Below, in pieces: positions 1-7,698 of a stretch of DNA of 26,324 bases. The DNA is from OCS116 cluster bacterium (GTDB lineage Bacteria; Pseudomonadota; Alphaproteobacteria; Rhizobiales; OSC116). Where the stretch lies: assembly GCA_002402005.2 (NCBI GenBank), contig NVUS02000311.1, positions 1 to 26,324 of the forward strand. Reading direction: 5' to 3'. The position numbers and the translations under genes were made by a program. Below the pieces are notes generated by a model. The model searched no databases. It was not told the DNA's origin and saw only the letters and a list, made by a program, of their open reading frames with translations. The first letter of the stretch is position 1, and every line of letters starts with the position of its first letter.

Positions 1-1
1 T

Positions 2-448
2 AACTATGTTCAAAACGCCACCGCCGCCTGGGTCACCATCATCATTATGGATGTATGGCATTGGACATCACTGGTGGTCTTGCTCTGCTATGCTGGCCTG
101 CAATCCATCCCCGATGCGTATTATCAAGCCGCAAAAATCGACCAAGCCAGCCGCTGGAATATATTCAGATATATCGAATTGCCCAAAATGATGGGTGTCT
201 TGCTCATCGCCTCATTGCTGCGTTTCATGGATAGTTTTATGATTTATACTGAGCCATTTGTACTCACCGGCGGTGGCCCCGGCAATGTCACCACATTCCT
301 ATCCATCGATCTGGTCAAAATGGCCATCGGACAGTTTGATTTAGGCCCAGCCGCAGCTTTCTCACTCATTTACTTTCTGACCATATTGCTCATTTCGTGG
401 GTTTTCTACACCATCATGACCAATATTGACAAACGGGAGGGCATGTAA
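2..448 (+). CDS. glpP: Glycerol ABC transporter permease GlpP (5'-truncated by window)
   Basis: Inner-membrane permease of a binding-protein-dependent importer, MalF/UgpA type. The reading frame is open from base 2, so the gene begins upstream of the window and only the C-terminal ~148 residues are present. The EAA cytoplasmic loop that contacts the ATPase is visible as AYYQAAKIDQASRW...YIELPKM, preceded by the conserved MDVWHWTSL and followed by hydrophobic segments. The stop codon TAA shares one base with the ATG of the next gene (TAATG), so the two permeases are translationally coupled. The order permease, permease, small membrane protein, binding protein, kinase matches the alphaproteobacterial glycerol importer GlpSTPQ-V. 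The matching ATPases GlpS and GlpT are expected upstream, out of view. The glycerol assignment is inferred from context (glpV and glpK); the permease family itself is certain. Confidence 0.88.
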   Translation, partial: NYVQNATAAWVTIIIMDVWHWTSLVVLLCYAGLQSIPDAYYQAAKIDQASRWNIFRYIELPKMMGVLLIASLLRFMDSFMIYTEPFVLTGGGPGNVTTFLSIDLVKMAIGQFDLGPAAAFSLIYFLTILLISWVFYTIMTNIDKREGM

Positions 449-1266
449 TGTCACAACCCAAAAAACGTTTCAACAAATCTGCCCTCATCATGAGTCTTTA
501 TATTTTATTCCTGATGCTGCCAATTTATTGGCTGATTAATATGAGCCTCAAAACCAATACCGAAATTTTAGGTACATTTTCGCTCTGGCCGCAAAATCTT
601 ACCTTCGCCAATTATATGGTTATCTTTACCGACCCAAGCTGGTATTGGGGTTATATAAATTCGATCATCTATGTGGTGATGAATACGGTCATCTCATTGG
701 CCGTGGCTCTGCCCGCCGCCTATGCATTCAGCCGCTATAATTTCATGGGCGACAAGCATTTATTCTTCTGGTTGCTGACCAACCGAATGGCGCCACCTGC
801 GGTGTTTGCTTTGCCCTTCTTCCAACTCTATTCTAGTGTTGGCTTGTTCGATACCCACATCGCGGTGGCTCTAGCTCATACATTATTCAACGTGCCATTG
901 GCTGTGTGGATTCTAGAAGGCTTTATGCGCGGCGTGCCCAAAGAGATTGATGAAACCGCCTATATTGATGGCTATGGTTTCTTCAAATTCTTCGCCAAAA
1001 TCTTCACGCCATTAATCGCATCTGGCATTGGTGTTGCGGCTTTCTTCTGTTTCATGTTCTCATGGGTCGAGCTGCTGCTCAGCCGCACCTTAACCGCCGT
1101 CGATGCCAAATCCATCGCCGCCACCATGACCAGAACCGTCTCGGCTTCCGGCTTAGATTGGGGCGTATTATCCGCCGCTGGTGTGCTGACCATCATACCG
1201 GGCGCTTTGGTCATCTATTTTGTACGTAACCACATTGCCAAGGGCTTTGCCCTAGGCCGTGTTTAA
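448..1266 (+). CDS. glpQ: Glycerol ABC transporter permease GlpQ
   Basis: Second inner-membrane permease, MalG/UgpE type, 272 residues, the usual size. Hydrophobic segments are spread along the protein (about residues 13-35, 73-95, 105-130, 140-160, 190-210, 240-260). The hallmark ALPAAYAFSRYNFMGDKH lies just after the second membrane segment. The EAA loop reads VPKEIDETAYIDGYGFFKFF. The C-terminus ends in the family-typical YFVRNHIAKGFALG. The start ATG overlaps the preceding stop by one base, which fixes the start and couples it to GlpP. The small DUF2160-type gene follows after 16 bases. A divergent paralogue of this gene occurs at 5766-6557. Confidence 0.9.
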   Translation: MSQPKKRFNKSALIMSLYILFLMLPIYWLINMSLKTNTEILGTFSLWPQNLTFANYMVIFTDPSWYWGYINSIIYVVMNTVISLAVALPAAYAFSRYNFMGDKHLFFWLLTNRMAPPAVFALPFFQLYSSVGLFDTHIAVALAHTLFNVPLAVWILEGFMRGVPKEIDETAYIDGYGFFKFFAKIFTPLIASGIGVAAFFCFMFSWVELLLSRTLTAVDAKSIAATMTRTVSASGLDWGVLSAAGVLTIIPGALVIYFVRNHIAKGFALGRV

Positions 1267-1282
1267 AGGGGAGGGAGTGAAA

Positions 1283-1561
1283 ATGAACCTATCTTGGATG
1301 GCATGGACATGGCCAACAGCCGGCTTTTTTATTTTCATCGCTCTGGCGCTGATCACTATGACAATTTGGGGCATCAAAACCCCGCAAGCCCCACGTGTGG
1401 GTATCTTGCGCATCGAAACCACACCGGGTGACCGGTTGTTTATAAGTTTGCTCGGCTCGGCATTTATCTGCCTAGCTTGGCTCGGAATGTTCGGCTCTCC
1501 CGTATACGGAGCGTTGATCGTATGTTGTATTTATGCGTTAGGGGTTTTCCGCTGGGTCTAA
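1283..1561 (+). CDS. DUF2160-type small membrane protein of the glycerol importer operon
   Basis: A 92-residue hydrophobic protein with about three predicted membrane segments (roughly residues 10-30, 48-66 and 70-90), separated by a polar stretch containing RIETTPGDR. A start at 1259 is possible, but the ATG at 1283 is preceded by a strong GGGGAGGGAG ribosome site and begins MNLSWMAWTWPTAGFF. Proteins of this type (DUF2160) are known to sit between the permease and binding-protein genes of alphaproteobacterial glycerol importers; the corresponding rhizobial gene is, as I recall, called glpU and has no defined biochemical role. It may be an accessory membrane subunit of the importer, which is inference from position. 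No catalytic motif is visible. Confidence 0.8.
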   Translation: MNLSWMAWTWPTAGFFIFIALALITMTIWGIKTPQAPRVGILRIETTPGDRLFISLLGSAFICLAWLGMFGSPVYGALIVCCIYALGVFRWV

Positions 1562-1630
1562 ATGCAAGAGGGAATGCAGCCACAAATAATAACATTTGGG
1601 TTGTTAATTTAATTTTATCGGGAGGATAAA

Positions 1631-3334
1631 ATGATATCAAAAATCAAAACATCAACAGCCATTGTGGCTCTGTTGATCGGCATGGGGTCAACCGCATTTG
1701 CGGATGAAACATCAGCCAAATGGATTCAGGAATTCCAACCTTCTGTGTTGACCGAAGCTGAACAACAAAGCGAGATTGACTGGTTCAACACAGCCGCCAA
1801 ACCATTTGTTGGTATGGAAATTAAAGTTGCATCCGAAACCATCGGCACGCATGAATATGAGTCAAAAACTCTTGCCAAAGCTTTCTTTGAGCTAACCGGC
1901 ATTAAAATCACCCATGATTTAATTGGTGAAGGCGATGTGGTCGAAAAACTACAAACCCAAATGCAAACCGGCGAAAATATCTATGACGCCTATATCAATG
2001 ACTCAGACCTTATTGGTACCCATTGGCGCTATCAACAAGCCCGCAATCTAACCGATTGGATGGCTGGCGAAGGCGCAGATGTCACCAATCCAGGCCTAGA
2101 CATTGCTGACTTTATCGGCACAGAATTCACCACCGGCCCAGATGGCAAACTTTATCAACTTCCAGATCAGCAATTCGCCAACCTCTATTGGTTTAGATAT
2201 GATTGGTTCTCGGACGACAAAAACAAGGCAGATTTCAAAGCCAAATACGGCTATGATCTAGGCGTACCGGTTAACTGGTCAGCTTATGAAGACATTGCAG
2301 AATTCTTCACAGGCCGCGAAATTGATGGCCAAACAGTCTATGGTCATATGGATTACGGCAAAAAGCATCCATCTCTAGGTTGGCGCTTTACCGATGCGTG
2401 GATGTCTATGGCCGGCATGGGCGACAAAGGCGAGCCGAACGGTTTGCCAGTTGATGAATGGGGCATCCGGGTCAATGAGCAATCACAACCCACAGGCTCT
2501 TGCGTCGCCCGCGGTGGTGCAACCAACAGCCCAGCCGCTGTATATGCCATTCAAAAATACATTGATTGGTTGGGTAAATATGCCCCACCAGCTGCTGGCG
2601 GTATGACCTTCTCCGAATCTGGCCCTGTGCCAGCTCAAGGCGCAATCGCTCAGCAAATGTTCTGGTACACTGCCTTTACAGCCAATATGGTTGAAGACAA
2701 TATCCCCGTGATGAATGAAGATGGCACACCAAAATGGCGCATGGCACCATCACCACATGGTGCATATTGGAGCGAAGGCACCAAAATTGGCTACCAAGAT
2801 GCCGGTTCATGGACGTTGATGAAATCAACTCCAGTCGACCGTGCCAAAGCCGCCTGGCTCTATGCACAATTTGTAGTGTCTAAAACTGTTGATCTGAAAA
2901 AATCACATGTCGGTCTAACCTTCATTCGTGAATCTTCAATCAATCATCAGTCATTCACTGATCGTGCGCCTAAATTGGGTGGCCTCATTGAATTCTATCG
3001 CTCTCCAGCACGGGTTCAATGGTCTCCAACCGGTACAAATGTGCCAGATTATCCAAAACTAGCTCAGCTTTGGTGGCAGAATATTGGTGATGCATCATCA
3101 GGTGCCAAAACCGCACAAGCCGCTCTAGATTCACTCTGTGCCGAGCAAGAAAAAGTCATGAGCCGCATCGAACGCTCTGGTGTGCAAGGTGACATTGGAC
3201 CAAAATTGAACGAGGAAAAAGATCCAGAATTCTGGTTGTCTCAACCCGGTTCACCAAAACCAAAATTGGCCAATGAACGCCAAACTCCAATAACCATTGG
3301 TTATGATGAGTTGATCAGTTCTTGGTCTAAATAG
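1631..3334 (+). CDS. glpV: Glycerol-binding periplasmic protein GlpV
   Basis: Periplasmic solute-binding protein, 567 residues, the large form typical of the GlpV family and longer than ordinary MalE-like proteins of about 420-450. It has a clear Sec signal peptide (MISKIKTSTAIVALLIGM, cleavage probably after AFA near residue 24). A strong GGGAGG site precedes the ATG. The mature part carries binding-protein features such as YQLPDQQFANLYWFRYDWF and a tryptophan-rich central region. Two cysteines (in the segments TGSCVARGG and LDSLCAEQ) could form a disulfide in the periplasm. It should deliver substrate to GlpPQ. Glycerol is assigned because the gene lies between importer genes and glpK. A 9-bp hairpin follows the stop. 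Confidence 0.9.
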   Translation: MISKIKTSTAIVALLIGMGSTAFADETSAKWIQEFQPSVLTEAEQQSEIDWFNTAAKPFVGMEIKVASETIGTHEYESKTLAKAFFELTGIKITHDLIGEGDVVEKLQTQMQTGENIYDAYINDSDLIGTHWRYQQARNLTDWMAGEGADVTNPGLDIADFIGTEFTTGPDGKLYQLPDQQFANLYWFRYDWFSDDKNKADFKAKYGYDLGVPVNWSAYEDIAEFFTGREIDGQTVYGHMDYGKKHPSLGWRFTDAWMSMAGMGDKGEPNGLPVDEWGIRVNEQSQPTGSCVARGGATNSPAAVYAIQKYIDWLGKYAPPAAGGMTFSESGPVPAQGAIAQQMFWYTAFTANMVEDNIPVMNEDGTPKWRMAPSPHGAYWSEGTKIGYQDAGSWTLMKSTPVDRAKAAWLYAQFVVSKTVDLKKSHVGLTFIRESSINHQSFTDRAPKLGGLIEFYRSPARVQWSPTGTNVPDYPKLAQLWWQNIGDASSGAKTAQAALDSLCAEQEKVMSRIERSGVQGDIGPKLNEEKDPEFWLSQPGSPKPKLANERQTPITIGYDELISSWSK

Positions 3335-3356
3335 GTTTTTCCACTAACATCAATTT

Positions 3357-3380
3357 GGGTCGAGCTTTGCCGCTCGGCCC
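3357..3380 (+). promoter_or_regulatory. Hairpin between glpV and glpK (attenuator or mRNA stabiliser)
   Basis: GGGTCGAGC and GCTCGGCCC form a 9-bp stem with one G-T wobble and a six-base loop (TTTGCC). It is followed only by ATAATTTTAA, so termination would be weak. Its place right after a highly expressed binding-protein gene suggests partial termination or protection of the upstream 3' end, giving more GlpV than GlpK. The structure is seen in the sequence; the role is inferred. Confidence 0.55.
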
Positions 3381-3412
3381 ATAATTTTAAAGACCTAATG
3401 GGGGTGCCTTGC

Positions 3413-4900
3413 ATGAAATATATATTAGCCATAGACCAAGGCACAACCTCCAGCCGCGCCATATTATTTGATGATAAATTGAACATTACCGGCATGGCAC
3501 AACAAGAATTTAAACAATATTTTCCGCAATCGGGCTGGGTAGAGCATGACCCGGCAGACATTTGGTCAACCGTGGTTAAAACCTGTAAAAACGTGCTGAC
3601 CGAAAATAACGTGAGCATAGATGACATCATTGCCATCGGCATCACCAACCAGCGCGAAACCACATTGGTGTGGAACAAAACCACTGGTGAGCCGCTGCAC
3701 AATGCCATCGTTTGGCAGGACAGACGCACCGCCGAATATTGCAATACACTTAGAAACCCAGAGTTTGAGGCCGAGATTACCCACAAAACTGGCCTACTCA
3801 TCGACCCCTATTTTTCGGCCACCAAAATCAAATGGATTTTAGACAATGTCGAGGGCGCACAGGCCAAAGCCGACAATGGCGAGCTATTGTTCGGCACAGT
3901 CGATGCCTATTTAATTTGGAAGCTAACCGATGGCAAAAACCACGTCACTGATGCCACCAACGCCGCCCGCACTATGTTATATAACATAAGAGATGGCAAA
4001 TGGGATGAAGCCATCTGCCAAAAATTAGGCATCCCCCTATCGATGCTGCCCGAGGTAAAAGATTGCGCCGCTGATTTCGGCCAAACCGACGCTTTAATAT
4101 TGGGTAAATCCATCCCCATTCTCGGTGTGGCTGGCGACCAACAAGCCGCCACCATTGGCCAAGCCTGTTTCAAACCCGGCATGCTAAAATCCACCTATGG
4201 CACTGGCTGTTTCGCCTTGCTCAATACCGGTAATGAATTGGTCAAATCCAAAAACCGCCTGCTCGGCACGATCGCTTATCAGTTAAATGGCAAAATCACA
4301 TACGCACTAGAAGGCAGCATTTTCAACGCCGGTACAGCCGTGCAATGGCTGCGTGATGGCCTCAACATCATTGATGATGCCAACCAAATGCAACCCTTGG
4401 CGCAAAGTGCCAACCCCGATGAACGCCTATATATGGTGCCAGCCTTCACCGGCATGGGCGCACCTTATTGGGATGCCGATTGCCGCGGGGCTATCTTTGG
4501 CATCACCCGCAACACAGGCCGTGCCGAATTCGCCCGCGCGGCGCTCGAAAGTGTCGCCTACCAAACCCGCGATCTGCTCGAAGCCATGCATGATGATTGG
4601 GGCAATGACCAAGTGGAAAGTGTGCTTAGGGTCGATGGCGGCATGTCAGTATCCGATTGGACGATACAATTTTTGGCCGACATTATCGGCGCACCCGTCG
4701 ACCGGCCAAAAGTATTGGAAACCACTGCCATGGGCGCGGCTTGGCTGGCTGGTATGCAAGCCGGCTTCTACCCCGCCCAAGAAGAGTTCGCCAAAATATG
4801 GGCATTGGATGTGCGGTTCGAACCCAAAATGAGCCAAGTCAAACGTGATGAATTGTACAAGGGTTGGCAAGACGCAGTCAGCAGAACGCTGACAAAATGA
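3413..4900 (+). CDS. glpK: Glycerol kinase GlpK
   Basis: Catalyses ATP + glycerol to sn-glycerol-3-phosphate, trapping imported glycerol in the cytoplasm. FGGY-family kinase of 495 residues, close to the 502 of E. coli GlpK. The N-terminal phosphate-binding motif YILAIDQGTTSSRAILFD is intact, as are the ITNQRETT segment, the mid-protein ARTMLYNI (the family usually has MLFNI), and the C-terminal signature VDGGMSVSDWTIQFLADI. The start at 3413 is preferred over 3398 because a GGGGGTG ribosome site lies seven bases before it and the protein then begins directly at the kinase fold. Its stop overlaps the next gene as ATGA, so a second permease pair is translationally coupled to the kinase. Confidence 0.96.
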   Translation: MKYILAIDQGTTSSRAILFDDKLNITGMAQQEFKQYFPQSGWVEHDPADIWSTVVKTCKNVLTENNVSIDDIIAIGITNQRETTLVWNKTTGEPLHNAIVWQDRRTAEYCNTLRNPEFEAEITHKTGLLIDPYFSATKIKWILDNVEGAQAKADNGELLFGTVDAYLIWKLTDGKNHVTDATNAARTMLYNIRDGKWDEAICQKLGIPLSMLPEVKDCAADFGQTDALILGKSIPILGVAGDQQAATIGQACFKPGMLKSTYGTGCFALLNTGNELVKSKNRLLGTIAYQLNGKITYALEGSIFNAGTAVQWLRDGLNIIDDANQMQPLAQSANPDERLYMVPAFTGMGAPYWDADCRGAIFGITRNTGRAEFARAALESVAYQTRDLLEAMHDDWGNDQVESVLRVDGGMSVSDWTIQFLADIIGAPVDRPKVLETTAMGAAWLAGMQAGFYPAQEEFAKIWALDVRFEPKMSQVKRDELYKGWQDAVSRTLTK

Positions 4901-5769
4901 TTAAAAAAACCGACCATAGCAACGGCTGGATTTTGGCATCACCCGCCATCCTCATCCTGTCTATAGTCGGCCTCATTCCACTGCTCACCGTCATCAATTA
5001 TTCATTTTTCGATATCTTTATTCTTGATAAACGTTATTGGATTGGCCTTGAATGGTATCAAGAATTGATGCAATCACCGCGCTTTTGGGCAAGCCTAGGG
5101 CGCAGCCTATTATTTTCAACCTGCATTCTCGCCATTCAATTGCCACTCGGCATTCTCATCGCGCTAGCCATCCCCAAACGTGGCATATGGGTGCCCATCT
5201 GCCTGATGACCATGTCAGTGCCTCTGCTCATCCCGTGGAATGTCATTCCCATCATCTGGCTCAATTATTTGCGCCTAGACACCGGTTTTCTCGGCCAATT
5301 TCTTAGCTTTTTTGGCTTAGATTTTGATTGGAAATTCAACCCCATCCACACATGGCTTGCGTTGATACTCATGGATGTCTGGCATTGGACAAGCCTCGTC
5401 ATTCTGCTGGCTTATTCCAGCCTCAGCACCATCCCCACAGCCTATTATCAAGCCGCTGCCATCGACAGAGCCTCACGCTGGCAAATCTTCCGCTATATAG
5501 AATTACCAAAAATGAGCGGTATTTTGCTCATGGCAATCCTGCTCCGCTTCATGGATAGTTTGATGATTTACACCGAAGCTTTCGGCATCAATTCAGGCGG
5601 GCCCCAAAACGCCACATTGTTTTTGGGCATAGATTTAGGCGAACAAATCAAGGCCTTTGACTACGGCCCATCCGCCGCCCGCTCAGTCATTTATTTCATC
5701 ATCATCTTATTCATCGTCTGGGCGTTCAAAACCGCACTAAACCATCAAAAATCGGGCGGAACAAGATGA
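4897..5769 (+). CDS. Second GlpP-like ABC permease downstream of glpK
   Basis: Inner-membrane permease of 290 residues, MalF/UgpA type, with about six membrane segments. It is a paralogue of the permease at 2-448: both share MDVWHWTSLV, IPxAYYQAA-ID-ASRW, FRYIELPKM and LLRFMDSxMIYTE. The ATG at 4897 overlaps the glpK stop (ATGA), which decides the start; a longer TTG-initiated frame from 4864 would run inside glpK. No binding protein or ATPase is encoded beside it, so it must use the upstream GlpV/GlpST components or partners elsewhere. Glycerol or another polyol is a plausible substrate, inferred only from context. The EAA loop is intact, so it looks functional. Confidence 0.87.
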   Translation: MIKKTDHSNGWILASPAILILSIVGLIPLLTVINYSFFDIFILDKRYWIGLEWYQELMQSPRFWASLGRSLLFSTCILAIQLPLGILIALAIPKRGIWVPICLMTMSVPLLIPWNVIPIIWLNYLRLDTGFLGQFLSFFGLDFDWKFNPIHTWLALILMDVWHWTSLVILLAYSSLSTIPTAYYQAAAIDRASRWQIFRYIELPKMSGILLMAILLRFMDSLMIYTEAFGINSGGPQNATLFLGIDLGEQIKAFDYGPSAARSVIYFIIILFIVWAFKTALNHQKSGGTR

Positions 5770-6557
5770 AAAAATATCTCAAAATCGCCTTGCTCATCGC
5801 CTATATCGCCTTGGTGTTTTTGCCTTTGGTGCAAGTGGTGCAAATGAGTTTTCTCACCACCGTTTCCGCCGCTTCAAGCCAGCAACCGGTGTTTACATGG
5901 CTCAATTATTACCACCTCTTCACCAGCCCCACATTGGGCGCGGCGTTTTTCAATTCCATAACTTATGTTTTGCTCAACATCTGCCTCACCATCCCTGTCG
6001 CTTTGCCCGCCGCTTATGCGTTTAGCCGCTATTCATTCATTGGCGACAAACATTTATTTCTGGCTTTCTTAGCTTTCCGCGTCACCCCGCCGGTGGTTTT
6101 GGCCTTGCCAATGTTTAAAATTTTCTCCCTCATCGGCCTCATCAATACGCCGTTCGGCATCGCCTTGGCACATTGCCTATTCACCATCCCTGTATCCATC
6201 TGGATTCTAGAAAGTTTTATAAATGCCATCCCCAAACAGCTAGATGAAAACGCCTTTTTAGATGGCTATAGCCTACCCAGATTTTATTATGAAATTCTGC
6301 TGCCTTTACTCGCCCCCGGCATTGGCGTCGCGGCATTTTTCTGCTTTTTATTCTCATGGGTCGAGGTGGTATTTGCCCGCATTCTCACCGTCACCAATGG
6401 CAAGCCGATCACCATGGCGATCGATGCGTTATTCGGTTTCAGTACCGATATGGGCTTGGTTATGGCGGTCATCGTCGCCTCGGTCATCCCCGGTATGGTG
6501 ATGTTTTATTTTGTGCGCAATCACATTGCAAGCGGCTTTACCATTGGTGGACAATGA
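5766..6557 (+). CDS. Second GlpQ-like ABC permease
   Basis: Inner-membrane permease of 263 residues, MalG/UgpE type, overlapping the preceding permease by ATGA. It is clearly related to the permease at 448-1266: VALPAAYAFSRYSFIGDKHLF, PGIGVAAFFCFLFSWVE and the terminal YFVRNHIASGFTIGG are shared or nearly so, while the N-terminal third and the periplasmic loops have diverged. The EAA loop reads IPKQLDENAFLDGYSLPRFY. The divergence argues for an old duplication rather than a recent tandem copy. It ends the plus-strand operon, converging on aglK with 31 bases between. No terminator hairpin is obvious there. Confidence 0.87.
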   Translation: MKKYLKIALLIAYIALVFLPLVQVVQMSFLTTVSAASSQQPVFTWLNYYHLFTSPTLGAAFFNSITYVLLNICLTIPVALPAAYAFSRYSFIGDKHLFLAFLAFRVTPPVVLALPMFKIFSLIGLINTPFGIALAHCLFTIPVSIWILESFINAIPKQLDENAFLDGYSLPRFYYEILLPLLAPGIGVAAFFCFLFSWVEVVFARILTVTNGKPITMAIDALFGFSTDMGLVMAVIVASVIPGMVMFYFVRNHIASGFTIGGQ

Positions 6558-6588
6558 TAGTGGGGGGAAATGATAAAGCCGTTGGTCG

Positions 6589-7686
6589 TTATAGGTGTTT
6601 GCAAGAAATATCATTCTCATTAAACAGATGCAGCTTATCAGCATCGGCATTCAATCTGATGGTTTGACCACGGGTAAATTCTTGAATGCCGGCAAGCTTG
6701 ACGATGATCGGCTCACCATGTTCCGCATCTGGGTTGTTGAAATAGATCAAAGTCACTTCGCCCAAAGCTTCGATATAGTTGATTTTGCCTTCAAATAAAT
6801 AGTCATCACCTTCGGTAATATACATATCTTCTGGCCGTGCGCCTAAGTTAAAATTCTTACCTTCAGCATTGGCTTGTGTCGCAATCGGCACCCAAGCCTT
6901 GCCACCATTGGCCATTTCAACCTTGGTTTCATCACCGACGCTCAGTACTTTGGCGTGTAAAATATTCATCGCTGGCGAGCCAATAAACGTCGCCACAAAT
7001 TTATTGGCAGGGTGGGTATATAGCTCAAGCGGCGTGCCAACTTGCTCAATGCCCATATTGTTCAACACCACAATCCGGTCGGCCAAAGTCATGGCTTCCA
7101 CTTGGTCATGGGTCACATAAATCATCGTGCTGTTGGGCATGTCTTCTTTTAACTGCGAAATTTCAATGCGTGTTGCCACCCGCAAAGCCGCGTCTAAATT
7201 CGACAATGGCTCATCAAACAAAAAGATTTTTGGGTCACGCACAATCGCGCGGCCAATCGCCACCCGTTGGCGCTGCCCGCCGCTCAGCGCTTTGGGCAGG
7301 CGGTCAAGATAATCAGTCAATTGCAAAATCTTGGCGGCATTGTCAACCGCTTTGTTAATTTCATCGGTTGGTTTTTTGGCAATTTTCAGCGCAAATGTCA
7401 TATTGTCACGCACCGTCATATGTGGGTAAAGCGCATAGGATTGGAACACCATGGCAATGCCGCGTTTGGCCGGCGGCACATCATTCATCATTTCGCCTTC
7501 GATTTCTAAAGTGCCGGTGGAGATTTTTTCCAAACCGGCAATCATCCGCAAAAGGGTGGATTTGCCACAGCCAGATGGGCCAACAAATACCATCAGCTCG
7601 CCGGCTCTAATCTCGAGATTAATGTCTTTCAACACCTCGACTTTTTCGTAAGATTTTCCAATATTTGTTAGTTTTAAATCTGCCAT
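6589..7686 (-). CDS. aglK: Alpha-glucoside ABC transporter ATP-binding protein AglK (UgpC/MalK family)
   Basis: Cytoplasmic ATPase powering the AglEFG importer; 365 residues, normal for MalK/UgpC proteins. Walker A GPSGCGKST is at residues 36-44, the Q-loop glutamine at about 82, the LSGGQ signature at 134-138, Walker B with DEP at 155-160 and the H-loop VTHDQVEAM near 191-199. A C-terminal TOBE/OB regulatory domain follows, including GARPEDMYI. It is the last gene of aglEFGAK, 12 bases after aglA, with an AGAGGGA ribosome site. Database naming often calls such proteins UgpC (glycerol-3-phosphate). The adjacent aglEFGA genes make alpha-glucosides the better assignment. It could also serve other importers, since MalK-type ATPases can be shared. 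Confidence 0.92.
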   Translation of the reverse strand: MADLKLTNIGKSYEKVEVLKDINLEIRAGELMVFVGPSGCGKSTLLRMIAGLEKISTGTLEIEGEMMNDVPPAKRGIAMVFQSYALYPHMTVRDNMTFALKIAKKPTDEINKAVDNAAKILQLTDYLDRLPKALSGGQRQRVAIGRAIVRDPKIFLFDEPLSNLDAALRVATRIEISQLKEDMPNSTMIYVTHDQVEAMTLADRIVVLNNMGIEQVGTPLELYTHPANKFVATFIGSPAMNILHAKVLSVGDETKVEMANGGKAWVPIATQANAEGKNFNLGARPEDMYITEGDDYLFEGKINYIEALGEVTLIYFNNPDAEHGEPIIVKLAGIQEFTRGQTIRLNADADKLHLFNENDISCKHL

Positions 7687-7698
7687 GTCTAAGTCCCT

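Noticed and set aside
3301..3801. 166-residue open frame on the minus strand opposite the start of glpK
   Set aside because: It is antisense to conserved glpK codons, has no ribosome site and no recognisable domain; it is a shadow frame.
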